From: Temnothorax longispinosus
Taxonomy: Eukaryota; Arthropoda; Insecta; Hymenoptera; Formicidae
Reading direction: 5' to 3'
DNA: 64,000 nt
Assembly (NCBI RefSeq): GCF_030848805.1
Contig: NC_092360.1
Location: 6,324,001 to 6,388,000 of the forward strand
The notes under the pieces were generated by a model. The model was not told the origin of the DNA, made no database searches, and was given only the letters and a program-made list of their open reading frames with translations. Shown here piece after piece: positions 36,867 through 50,314 of the stretch; position 1 is the stretch's first letter, and every line of letters starts with the position of its first letter. A program made the position numbers and the translations under genes.

Positions 36867-38040
36867 GTAACAATCTTCACACTTTTTAACGAATTAAAAA
36901 TTTTACCGCCCGACTTGGGTCCATGTAACATGCAAATATGTGTATCTCCGCGTTGCTTTAGTTGTGCTGCGCTGAAAATCCTTAATTAACTTTAAGGATT
37001 TTACTTAACCTAATTAACGCGTTCACTTAGTTAATTATATAATCATTTTCCGAGTGGAATTGTGATATATGCATTTCAATGCAGCCATTCACAGATATTC
37101 ACTGTAATAATTTTTGTATTATATAACTAATGAGGATCATAAAACTGTCATTATAAATTTAATGATTACGTTATTGTGCGTTTCAGGAGTCAAAAAACAA
37201 CCGATGCAGGTAAAGCATTAAATATCGAATATATATATGCATCGCGGGTAGGATTTGTTCGATTTGTACATGAGGATTTATAGCGTGAATGTTTTATGCA
37301 TGTACTCATCCGAGGGAAGAGTCGATGAGGATAAAATTGTTATTGGATGCATATCGGACGTGCACGCGCAAGTTATTCTGCTTGAAGTTATTGGCATACA
37401 CGCCAAAAACACATTCCATTTCGTCGATCAAATTCAATTAATTTCCAACCGTCTCACGATATTAACTAACAATGCATCTTGCAATGCACCTTCAACAAAA
37501 AGACCTTTATCGATTCACGAAAATTATGCGACTCGGATTCGATATAATCTTCAATTAATGTTCACGATACTTTGCAAAAGTCTTGTTAAGACGACAGTCA
37601 GGAATATGGTTGTAATTATAAATTCGAATTAAAGCTCAAAAATGCAACTATAAGATCCCATAAAACGGCCGACGTTGAAATGTTAAAATGATAAAGGTCC
37701 TCTGGAATTTGTATGCGCTCTATAAGACCTTGTTGCCTGGCCGTACCGCAAAAGCATAACTCGCGAAAAAACTGTTTTCAGTCGGTTGAGAAGATTAAAA
37801 TCATCCGTGTGTGTGCCGCCTCCAATCTCGTAACACCGCAGTAACCGTAGCCGCATTTCCACCGACCTAACTACATTGATATTCATGCGTTGTACCGCAC
37901 CGCAGGTTGTGTTGTCTTTGTTTTTGAAACGTCTGTAGCACACACAGTCTGATAACAGTGGCACATGGTGTCCTCGCTAATTATAACGTTACCTACAATC
38001 TGGCACACGATCGTCGCCAAAAATAACAAATTTATGTTTG

Positions 38041-38516
38041 CACCTTGCAACAGAAGTCGATAAAAAAATTCATTTAGATTCATTATCTTATTTTTTCTGT
38101 CTAAAAAGGTGTAGTGATAATATTTCGAAAAGAAAACTTAATAGAAAGTCGATCGAACCGCTTCAGAGTTACTTTGATAGCAAATATTTATCGCAATAAA
38201 TAGTCGCGTAGTATTTTTAATAAATATTTATGGTAGATATTTTTTCAACGTGTCTGCACATATCAATGCACCTTGTTGCACCTTGTAACAAAAGTCGCCG
38301 AAGTAACATATTTATATACTTCATTATTTTATTTTATCTGTTTAAAAGGGTATAGCAATAGTATTTCGAAAAGAAAACTTCTCAAATAAGAGATCGATCG
38401 AATTGCTTTAGAGTTACTTTGGTAGCATATATTTATCGCAATAAATAGTCGCGTAGTATTCTTAATAAATATTTATAGTAGATATTTTTTCAACGCGTCT
38501 GCATACATCGATATGA
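38041..38516 (+). repeat. Tandem duplication, two ~235-bp units
   Basis: Unit 1 begins at 38041 with CACCTTGCAACAGAAGTCG and unit 2 at 38279 with CACCTTGTAACAAAAGTCG. Both then share ATTTCGAAAAGAAAACTT, a GATCGA block, GAGTTACTTT, CGCAATAAATAGTCGCGTAG and GTAGATATTTTTTCAACG in the same order. Divergence is visible throughout, so the duplication is not recent. No coding potential is evident. Confidence 0.9.
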
Positions 38517-39455
38517 ATGATGGACGAATAATGAATCGCATCGATATATTCCGCGGTAGACTATTCGTACCTACGTAGCATATCGGGTCATGACGTTGCA
38601 ATTTTTATCTTGCAAGATTTATGTCCTCCGTCGCACGATACTGATCCCTCGACTTGTGCCCCATCGCGAGCTCGATATCATAACCGCGCGGCGTGTGTGC
38701 AGTGAAGTCTCGCAATAAGAATAACAACGTTGAAAACAGACCGCAGATTTGTATTCGCCACCGACGTCCGGCGTATATTTTCGCTCTCTCGTCGACGACA
38801 AGCATCGGAGCGCCCGGAGAAAAAGGGGGAAATTCCGTAACGGCCGCGGCCTTAAGAATGCCGCGGTCGTAAATCTTCTCGCAAAGCAGTATTTAATCGG
38901 CGTCGCTAAACGGATGAAACTCGAGGAAAACCTGACGCCGCGGCCAGCAACGCGTGTTAACTCCTTGCGTCGCTATAAAAAAAAGAAAGAATTCGCGCGC
39001 CTAACCGACCTAACGCCCGTTAAGTCGTAAACTTGCCGTATTTTTCAACGATGATCTCGAAACGTCGTCTAGTTCCTTGTAATCGAACGTAATTTCAATT
39101 ACAATATATCTCTGTTATCTTTTAGATTAATTCAAAACTTTTTTTCGATTAAACTTATTTCATAGAATGTTGGAGAAATAAGAGAAAAATTAATTTCAAC
39201 AAACTAATTTAATTTTTTGAATGAAAATGTTTAATCTTTTTCGAAAGAACTATGTGATCGCGTCCATCAGACTTGAAAACACAAATAAAATTCAGTTGAC
39301 GAGACAATTCCGTATTGATTTTGGCTAAATAAATAAAACTTCAAATAACTTCCAGAATAGAATTGTCAACGGTATAAGCCGTATTTCAAACTTCTAATAT
39401 ATTTTCAATAAAATCAATCGTTATCGCACATTTATTATTGTTATATCCTTATGGT

Positions 39456-39457
<2 letters not shown>

Positions 39458-39516
<59 letters not shown>

Positions 39517-39519
39517 TAT
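39458..39519. repeat. (TA)n microsatellite
   Basis: About 26 TA units followed by an interrupted CATATATATT. A composition-driven simple repeat. Confidence 0.97.
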
Positions 39520-42500
39520 TTCGTGGCCTGACATATTCCATTATCTCTCACATACGATTGAATTAAATTTATATAATATAAAAAAAATTGCACGTGTAAT
39601 CCGTTAAACGTTAAATAAATAAATATTGGTTCGTTCATTTATTCATTTAATTCCAGGATACGATTATTTTAAATGGATTTAAATATCGCCTAGCCTGATT
39701 TCACGTACCTCTGCACAGGGAAGGTTAATATCGTGCACAATCTTATGCAGAAAACAATAAATTTCAAAGTATAAACAAACACATTCATGCCGTTCATTGT
39801 TGTATTCGCCGCGTAACGAACTGAATATAGAACAAATGAAAAGCGTATTTCATTATAGCCGATGCATAACAATTGTCGAAATATGTACTCGGCGCAGAAA
39901 CAATAACCGAGTTCTAATTATAACAAAATACATTTAAGACAATGGTAGGGCCCACCTTCGTAAATATGTTTTGGATCCTCGCGCGCGATGGCAAACTAAT
40001 ATCGAATAACATTATTAATTAGCGGCAAATGAACACGCGCAAAAGCGTATCGCGAAGCAGGTTTGTTTCCATAAACAAATATTGCACTGCTGTGTAATTA
40101 TCATTTATGCATGCAGCCACGATATTAACCAGATACGCACAATCGCTTTATTACATGACCTATGCTTACATCGCTTACCGCTTTTGTTAAGTTTCTTCAT
40201 GCGTGTAATAATACAGCCACATGTAATACAAACAGTGTATGTTAATTGTACAAATCTTTGTCCCCTTTACCCTTTAAATATTGTTCAAAGATTATTAGCA
40301 CAATTTCCCCGAAAAACTCGCGCATTTAGTTTAAATTGAAGTTCTTAACAATATATTAAATTATCCGGCAAACTTCTTTAATTTCTTGATTAAAAACAAA
40401 AGTAATTCAGAAAAAAAGCAACCTCCTATTTAAAAGTGTATATAATTGTAATAGAAATCATATAAAGTCGTGGCAATTCTTTTATTTGGAATTTAATATT
40501 GCTGTGTATTATATTAGTGAAAATATCCTTTCTTCTCTCCCTAATATGTTTTTAGAATTTTAGAATTACAATACGCAAATCTTTCATCAACGGCTTGTTG
40601 TCTACCAACACGTCGCAAGACGAAAATAAAATGTATTAAACAGTTAAAATGCCTCGAAAGCAGAATATTTCATATCGCGCCGTTTCCCCGGGGGGATTAT
40701 TTCCCGAGGCGCGAAGGATTAAGACAGTCTGCGGTCGGGCGCGACGAAAGGATGCGTGTTGACACACGGGATACGGAATTCCGGCCTAGCAAGAACCAGA
40801 CCGACCGGGTGGTCCGCGGCAGTACGTAGGAAGGCGACAACGGACGATGGAGGCCAAGTCACCGGGTAATCCTACTAGATTGAATCCACCCCCTCCCGTC
40901 CCGAGCATGAGCAATCTGCGCGACCACGGTGGATGGTTGTGTAAACGTGGCCACGAACCACCGTCCGGATCATCATCTCGCGCCCTCTCGTCTCCAACCC
41001 CTAATTTTCTATGAAAACATCCGCGCGCGAGTGGGTGGGCGTGGACGGGAACAAAAGGTATCGCCGTTACCGTCAAACCCCCTCGAGCCTTTATCCCGCA
41101 ACCTGGAACGCGAAATATCGTCCGGGTTTACTCGGGTGACAGTTGAGACGGTGCCAGAAGCACGGTTGTTTCGCAAGCCGCGCTCTGTGGATCGTTTAGG
41201 GATGCGCGAGGACGTTTCTATATACTTTCTATTCATGATCAGAGGAAGATCCCTTCCATTTAGGTATCACTCGTTCCATAAACATTGGTTAAGATTAATT
41301 AAAGGTGATCCTCCGAATCTTTCCGAGGACACAATTAGGAGGGGACGGTGAATCTGTTGGACCTCAGTTAACTTTAATCAATGTCTTACGTAAGTTATTC
41401 GGCAATTCGTATTATGTGTATAATGTATTAACCATACTGTATCATCGTTAGCAAAAGAAAAAATATTTGAAAAAAGTAATGTGCAAGAGTAAAAATGTAA
41501 TTAGATTCACGTCATAATTAGGACACTTTGGTTTGTCAAATAAACCGCGATTATGCATTCTATGTAAATATCCCATTTACAAAGCGTTACATAAATTCAG
41601 CTATTAATTATAATAATTATGTTATACCAATTTAGCTATTAATTATTCCTGTTATTGTTAACTACTTATCATATTGTGTTTACGGCTTAATTAATGTTGC
41701 AACGATAATCGTTGCTGCGAATATATGTAAAAAAAAGACTGTCGAAATATTAATGAGATTAATATTCGGTATATTATTTTACTTATGTAAAATAATAAAA
41801 TATCTTTTATGGGACAGGTAATGTCCAAGTTATCGAGAAGACAAAAGTTGCTTGCTTCATACAAACGCACGTGCTTCATTTCGTGTTCCAGCTAGGTTGT
41901 GAGATAAGAGCTTGGAAAAGATACCTCAGCAGGACGTGGACGTGCACGGCAAACTATGATTTGTTAATTAAGTGAGATTTACAACCAAAACTAGTTGAAA
42001 AACGTCCCGTTCAACTGTTCAAGATGAGACTCGTTGCGGTATTAAATATAACACTTCCGTAATTGGGGTAAAATGATAAAAGGGCGCATCAAGCTGACCC
42101 GACGTAGCCGCAACGCGAAACTGGCACCTTGTCAGCTGGAACAGTTAAAACAGTGAATGCTGTTAGCCGCAAAGCGTGTAGAAGCTCTTTAATTTAACTT
42201 GCTCGCCATTAACTGAAGGATATCTCGTACTCGCAATCCCGAGCGCGACGACTACGAGACATTTTGTGGCTGTAAATCATCAGTTATACCGAGTTCCAAA
42301 GCGCATTAGACTGATCAACAGACCGGTCAGCATTCACTCTTGCGCGATTCTTGCACCGATAAACGGTACAAGCTCCCTAAAACGAATGAAAACGAGATCT
42401 TCGATCAATCTCGCCGATATTTTTCCCACCCAGCTAATTGGAAGATTGAAAGTATTTTGATACGAGACAAAAGCGATGAAGTTGCTTTTAAGGAACTCGA

Positions 42501-45500
42501 AAAGCGCCGCGTGTCGATCTAATTGCAAGATTTATGATCGATTTATGTTGTCGCGCGAGTTATATGCTCTCGTTTTTTCCCAAAACCTTTTGCCACCACG
42601 GAGAAACAAAACCGTGACACGGATCCCTCATTCTTTCGTTAAATATTTGAGCAAGCTATCACACTGCTATTTATTCGCGATATGTCATACCGCGGCAATC
42701 TCCGCAGCTGATGCCGAAATGTATTTATTGACCGACCGGAATAAAGTAGCCCATTGAATCACGAAACATCTATTTATCACAGATCACCGCACGACTCGAC
42801 ACGTTTCCGAATCTGGTCGATGTATTATGAATATCTCGCCGCTCGTGGTTGCGATTTAATATACCTACGTCAACTGCGGTTAAATATTCACGAGTGGTCG
42901 TGAGTTTTCCGATTGATTGCTCATAATATCATGCAGATTAATTACTTATTCGATGAGCATGCTGTCATTTGTTTTTATTACTTTTTATCGATTAATCGAT
43001 CCTATTCTCCACCTTGAAAATTAATCGTCGGAAATATTGGAAAAGCAAAATTGTAAAAATCGATGAATCTCCAAGTTCGACGTTGCGTTATACATTTTTA
43101 ATTGTGCACGAAAAGAGTAATTTTTATCAAATGTTGAACACGTTTCGTTAAGTAAGCAACGTCAAAAATATTTGAGAGCAAATTATGAAACATTATTAAG
43201 ATCTGCATCGTGCTACGTTAAAAATACATGATCCTAATGGCGGGCTGTAGCGGGGTGAGCTCGGATCTCCGCACCAATGTATTAATTGATAATCGCCCCG
43301 GTTTTGCACAGGTCGACGCTTATTGTTTTAACAACGTCGACGTTTTTACGCGCGTCCGCGTTTTTGCGCGCGTAACAACGACGTACAAATAAATCGTTTT
43401 TTCCTAACTAGTTATTAATTCGCGGTAAGCGCCCCGTCCCCCTCGACACCGCGACAGCGATCTGTTTGAGCGCGCGGTGTTTTTACTACCTTGTATAAAA
43501 GAGCATTTAAACGCGTCGCCCGGGAAATCGATATTCGTTATTCGAACAGGAGCGGCGCGTCCTGTTCTCGATACTCATCTTTTTCAGCGTGCCAATCGAT
43601 GAAACTCATGACCCATATCCCATCGCTGAGTGTATATTATACTCGATGCGGTTAAGACACGTAGATTATAATTGCCGCGCGATGCGCGCATTTTATTCAT
43701 CCCCGTCGACTTGGCCGGGTATACATCATGAGCTCCGGGGATGAACCACCGGCGAAGTACCGGCGATGAACTTCGACCGATATCGACTTGCAAATTTCAA
43801 GTGAAGCCCCGGTACAGCTGCTCGCGCGCAAAGGAAATCGGAGCTATTAAAATTGCATCGAGCTGTGCGGAAATTGGAAGAGATGTGTAGTCGTTGATCT
43901 GCGTTGATAAATTTTTCCCTTAGAACGCATTTCGTTTCTCCAATAATACGATATACGCGTGAAGCATATATAATTGAAAATTAAAAATATATTGCAATCG
44001 TATACGGCAAATGAAATGGATCAAGAGCAAAATGGAAACGATACATATTTAATTAATGATATACATATTTGATCAATGGTACAAATATCATTCGCGTGAA
44101 TTATCAAGAAAATACCTGGGTATCAAACTATTATTCTTTGATCATCGTTTAATGTGACTGAGCATCGAGATAAATATTTGCGCCATTTACCACGACCATA
44201 GCGAACATTAATTGTACTATTGCAAAATATTGCAAATGTTAAATTTATCCAATATCCTAATTACATAGTCCTGGCGACCCGTAATCGATAACGGAATAAT
44301 AAACAGTCGCGCAGAGATCCCCGTTCGATATCTCGCTCGAGAGACGAGGTATTTTCGGTCGATTTTATGATGCTACTGATAAACCGCGATACCACCCTCA
44401 AAGAAAACTGATATCTCGCTGGAGCACGTTGCAACAGACAGGAATGCTCCGCGGAAGATTGATGTACACGCCACGAGAGTATACGCGGTATAGCGCTCTC
44501 GAAGGCGAGGGTATCAGTGCTATCGCTAATCACAGGCGCATCTTCGAGATTGGAGTGTTCCTAAAGGGCGAGTAATTAGGTCGTTAAACCAGGCGCGAAC
44601 GGTCCAACACATCCCGCCAAGACCATAAGGACATCGGTGGCGGTGGCAGCGGCAGCGGTGGCGGCTTTGAATGGAGGCGTATTATTGATTTCATCCCGCG
44701 GAACCCTCTTCTCCCACGCTCCTTTCCGCCTACAGGATGTCCCAAAAGTCGCGAAAAACACTGCCGACGACGCGTATACTATCGACGCGAGTGTCGTCCA
44801 AGGTGGACGCGAGTGCGTGCTCGGCGTGCGCGAGAGTCTCGGCCGAGGCGTGTACGCCTTCAATGATATGGTACATGGGCAGAATCGCGGGGTCAGGAGT
44901 GCGACGTGACGGCATCGGAATTATACATCCTGTCCCACGGTTTCCGTAGAATTTATATGTTTCAGAATAACACGCGTCAAAAGAAAAAATTTTAATTAAA
45001 TCGAGATTGCCTCTGTCCCTCCTCCCCTCACATTTATATCGTTTCAGCGCTTCTTCTTTCGCTGCTGGCGCGTTTCAAATGTCCGTTACGTTTCATCGGA
45101 AAGAGCCCGCGAGATACACCGACGTGAATATAACGGCGACGGGCTTATCGATGGATACACATCTCGGGGAAAATTGATAAAATGCCCTCGACAATCCCTC
45201 CACTCATCGTCAGATGAATAGAACGATCGGGGACAGGTAAAACGCCCGCTGTCAGTTCTGACGTTATTAAGGCGGGTTTATGGTTCTCCTACATCTTCAC
45301 GCTTCGGGAACAATTCGGCGTTTCTTTCCATATGGTTTGGTAATCGCGTTTCACACCGGGCAAATTTTCATATCTATGCATTATATACGTTCGGCGTTTT
45401 GGTTTCTTTTCACGAAGAATACAATGCGCGACGCAATTATAAAATTAATTAGATTCATCACAAGATTCCCTTTTCGTTTCTTTTTTTCTTTTATTTTTTT

Positions 45501-47381
45501 AATAAATTAATAAATTAAAATATTTGCAGTCGTATATATGTATATCTAAAAATTAAAATATATAATTTAAAGTTAAATTTATAAATTTCAATCTGACAGA
45601 TGAAATTTGAGGTTGCTAATAATTTTAGTCTCTCGTTTGAAAATGTTTGCTTTTTAATTAATTTTATAATTACGAATTCGAGAAATATTGCAAATATATA
45701 TTAAAAAGTTACTGACGCCAATGAAGTAAAATATTGCAATATAAAAGTAATAAAAATATATTTTTGCAAACGTAACACCGAGCTAAAAGCAGCTGAAAAA
45801 TGGGATAAAGAATTTTTTAATTTCTGTTTGTTTCAAATTGAAAGAGAGAGGAGAGAACTCTTTGTCACCATAAATAATGAATATATATAATTTAATGAGT
45901 AGTATAATTATATATAACTTCTCCGACATTTCGATAACAAATGTAAATGATTGAAATTTGTATAGTAAAGCAAAAGATTTTAATTTAAACACACACAGAA
46001 ACACCGCCAACTTATTTTCTGCAATTTTCAAATTAACGAGTTTTGTAACTACGGATGTATGCAGGAACAATGTATAATTAATTGCCACTCTAATTGGACT
46101 AAATAACTCAAATAATTTTATCTCGTACAACATTTGGTGACACTGTAACAGTTTCACAACGTCGAATAATTTAAAAGTAAATACTATAAAGTTAGGTATA
46201 AAATCATTGTTTTTTGTATAAATAATGCAGTGCCATGTTGATTATCCTGCTCATCTGAATTGAAAGCTATTTTTGCAAAATTCTACGAAATACAAAATAT
46301 GAAACAAACATATTTCATTGATTATTTTTGAAAATATATTTAAAAAATATATTTATCTTGTTCATTTACGTCCAATATTATGATTATTCCTGTTGATGAT
46401 ATACAATTTTCCAACTTTTCCGCGGTGAATACGCACAGAGATAGATAAATAAAATATGTTTAAAAAACATTTTTCATTCGGTAAATGTGTCATGTTTTGC
46501 AAATATTATTTTTAACTGAGGTTACACGTATAGTTTGGTTGCACGAAAAGATCGGAGAGAGATAGAGGTTATCGGATCCGAGATTATTCGAGTGCGAATA
46601 GTAGTACGACTTCGGTTAGACCACTGACTGAAGATTCCCACATAGTGAACAAACAAGTCGCTATTTGTCTTCCGTCGTCGTTCGCGCTGTTCATTATCCT
46701 GTCCGTTCGTGGCCGCAGGGAACGAAAGAAAAAGTAGAGGCATGCGGGCAGCTCGACGACTCGGAATTAATCTGATTGCCCTTCGATCTTCGCGCGCAGC
46801 TGAACGCGACCGAATTATAATTGTCAGTTCGGCGGAAAGAAAAGAAACACCGATGTCCTTTGTTAATATGCAAATTTTGCTGGTATGGGGGAAAGCGTAT
46901 TCTACTTTTATGCAATTTCGACGAAATACGCAACTGTACGCAAACGAAGTTTTGAGAACAGTGCCTCGTTAAAATTTGCTTATGCATAACAAATTATATT
47001 ATACAAGTGAGTCGCATGTTTTTAAATTTTAAATAAGGCAACTTTATATAGCTACGGTAAACAGGCCGAGGCACATAATTTTCATGTTATCGGCGAAAGA
47101 GAGATATAAGTCTTTAATTGGTAGAATTCAATTAAATTTGAGATCAATTCTATATTATGTTATTAAGCTTGCAAATAAAATTAGTTTGTTTTATATGGTT
47201 TTCAAATAATATACGATAGGATCGCTAAATATTGTTCTTAATTTAGAAAGATCAAATCAAGTGAGTTCTGGGTTAAATTGAATTAGGTCAGATAGACCAA
47301 CAGGCGTTATTAATTCTCAATGGCGAGATTGAGTTAGCGTGCTAGACCCAACTGTCTCCCCGGCTCTATATCTCGTTAATA

Positions 47382-47397
47382 CACACACACACACACA
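47382..47397 (+). repeat. Short (CA)n microsatellite
   Basis: Eight CA units. Confidence 0.9.
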
Positions 47398-49622
47398 AAT
47401 CCTTAAAGCAATCGTAAACGGGAATCAGTCTTCAAAGGTGATAAACGCAATCGAGCAAGCGCTGTCGAATCGAACTAGCATTCGGGCGTTCTCTCGCAAA
47501 TTTCTACCCGTCCTATTTTTTAATTCGATTCCCATCCCATTCCTAGCCAACTTTCGTCTTATCCGGCGATAGATCGGGAAAGTAGGAAAACTCTGGACGG
47601 TAGGCACCAAAGAGATCAGCAGGCCGAATTAATCCGATAACTCCCAGGTCGTCGCGCGTTACGGCTCGATTTTGCGATCTCTCGGCGCGTCAAAGCTCCC
47701 TTGGACTTATTAGGCGCCGATGCGAGAAAGCAACTTTCGACCAAGTCCTTTCGGGCAACTAACGGGATGTTCCATCCACATTTCGGGACACGAGGCTGCT
47801 CCTTGCGACCTATAACGTTGATGCGCTTCAGCGGAATAAAGGAGGATGGGATAAACAATCTCGTAACACAGACAAAGTTATTAAATGTTATATACTTTTC
47901 GCGCGCTTGCTCTCTATATAATAATTTAATTCGAAGCGCACTATGCAGAACCTCGGTACAGCGTGTGACAGCCTCTTTGGGCGCGGGGACTATACCGCGC
48001 GTAACTATATATTGTTCATAAACTGGACGATGCTAAGCAGAAACGCGAATTCATCTAAAATTAAAACAAAGTATGAGTTGTACGCGGTAAATGAGTCGGC
48101 GGCACGGGACTCAGTCCCTTAAGCTTCATTTATTCAAAACTGCTACTTGGCGGGTTCACTCGTTCTCGTATAATTCGCAATCGTTTTGCATATTGCGGCA
48201 GAAAAAGAGAATATTTTAACCATCGAGTCATCTCGTTACCGCATATTATATATGTATTTGTTTTAATAGCACGTTAAGCCTAATGTCTGTCGAGAGCATC
48301 CGTGGAAATCCCGCGATGAACCATTAAAATTTTAATTGATTGACGATTGATCGAGATGGAAGACCCGTTGCGAGCGCCGCTGAGCATCGAAGAATTAAAC
48401 GAGCTAATTGCAGCTCGATGCAAATGTACCGAGAGACTCGCTCGTCATGATTCGCGTGCACGCGGATACTCGCGTTAAACACATTAATTAGGCGGCCGAT
48501 CGATGCTGCAGGCAAAGGGAATTTTTGAAGAATGCCGCGCAAATATTCGAACGCGAATCTCGAGCTCTTTTGCGCGTATGTCGAAAAGGAAAATCGGTCG
48601 TATTCCATTTGCGCGAACCCGCGCAAGTGCTATTTAATTCAATTATTGTCGCGCGTATTATGAAATACGCGCGGTAATTGAGCAATTTAACGGCTCTCCG
48701 CAAGTACGTGATATAATCACTAATTCTACATAGAGGTGACGTGAATAAAAAAGTCTACGTAAAAAAAAAGCTGAAAAATATATCTAAGCAAAAATAGCTT
48801 TGCGCTTTTTCTTTTTGCTCCAACTAATTTACATTTTTCGTAACTGCATTATGTATAGAGAATTCCCTGCTCCGATGTTGGAAATGTAGTTAACAAAACT
48901 CATTTCGCGTTGAGTTCAGTCGAAAAGTTAATATGAAATTTAAGCAGAAGGTATATCAATCAAATGATTATAATTATAAATTACAAAAGAGATATATCTA
49001 AGGGTAGACTATTTTACAACAAAAATTTGGGACTTTGAAATAAAGTAGTACAGGATCTGGAGACTGGTATTTTGTACATAAATCCGCAGATAAGCTTTAA
49101 ATTCTCTCCCAGCAAGCATAATAAAGAGCCTTTTTATGCGGGGAATGCGTTCGGCGAAGAGATAATCACTTCGCGTCATAAATCATGATTGCTCACGGAC
49201 ACAAGACAGATACGTATGAATGATGCGATACTTTCCACAGATTATAGCCCGTTGATGCTCGCGCACGTTTCGGACGGGCCGCGAATTTCAGCCTGTGTAC
49301 CGAACATTCGATCGCCCGTCCGCAAACAAGACGTCGATCCTGCCTGTGTCAACGCACGGAATGGTGCTTCTTGTTAACTATATCGTTACAAAGACGGAAA
49401 CATGCAAATTCAAAATATATAGCGATCTCCCAACAGCAGGGGACACCTTCGTATATATTACTGTATACGTATACATTAAGATCCATAATTTAGATCTATA
49501 ATAATTTTCAAAAATCTTCAATTCGTTTCAGAGTACAGAATAATATTCTATTTATAACTTTATATGCAGTGTAATATGCGAAAAACAATTGGAAAACCAA
49601 AATGCACGCGTATATGAAAATA

Positions 49623-49910
49623 CAATAGATCCGCATACAATACAAATACGTACAAACACGGATTCGTATAACACGAATCGTATAGCGACGGAAAAATTTT
49701 AATATTTGTTTGTTTTAAAGTGAAATTAAAAATATTTCACTATTACATCTTTAATATTCATTTTACATTTTTCGTAATAAAACCTTACATCTTTTATAAA
49801 TATGTATTTCCATACGCATACATAATCCATATATGTATAATCTATGTGACTCGTATAACATGGATTCATATAACACGGAACGCTTCCCTCGTGTTATATG
49901 AAGTCTACTG
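49623..49910. mobile_element. pogo-like MITE, about 288 bp, TA target site
   Basis: The right end, reverse-complemented, reads CAGTAGACTTCATATAACACG; the left end reads CAATAGATCCGCATACAA. Both ends abut TA. The interior repeats TTCGTATAACACG-like motifs in both orientations near each end, in the style of the element at 1039-1455. The left end is more diverged than the right. There is no transposase. Confidence 0.55.
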
Positions 49911-50086
49911 TATATGTTAAAATATACATATACATCAAAATGCACAGCATAAAAAAGTTATAAATAGAAACGCATCAGATTTCGAGATAGAAATCTAATG
50001 CGAATTACAAGTCGTCTAAAACGAGCTTTATTAATCGATGAACTTTTGACGAAATGTGATTACGTTATTACTTTTGAAATTAATAA

Positions 50087-50314
50087 CACTGCAAATCCAA
50101 GTATGTTATTTTTACACGCATAAAAGTCTAAAAATGACATTTAACTGAAGCTCTTTTTACATGTTTCTTAGATGTTAAATTACATCATTTAACACGCTTA
50201 ATCGTAATAAATTAATATTTAATACGTTCAATCGTGTTAAATAACGTGATTTAAAACGGCAAGAAATGTGTAAGAAGAGCTTCCAGCTAAAATAACACAC
50301 TTGGATTTACAGTG
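50087..50314. mobile_element. 228-bp near-palindromic MITE
   Basis: The left end CACTGCAAATCCAAGTATG and the reverse-complemented right end CACTGTAAATCCAAGTGTG begin arms that stay similar (GAAGCTCTT, ACATTTCTT, AACACG blocks) almost to the centre near 50200. No coding capacity. No clear target duplication, so no superfamily is assigned. Confidence 0.8.

Noticed and set aside
36184..36870. 228-codon plus-strand frame over exon 1
   Set aside because: It overlaps the transporter's first coding exon on the opposite strand in CpG-rich DNA and shows no recognisable domain.
44576..44915. Minus-strand frames and a GATGTCCCAAAAGTCGCG stretch that looks transposon-like
   Set aside because: No paired inverted end or conserved protein motif could be found, so a mobile element call is not supported.
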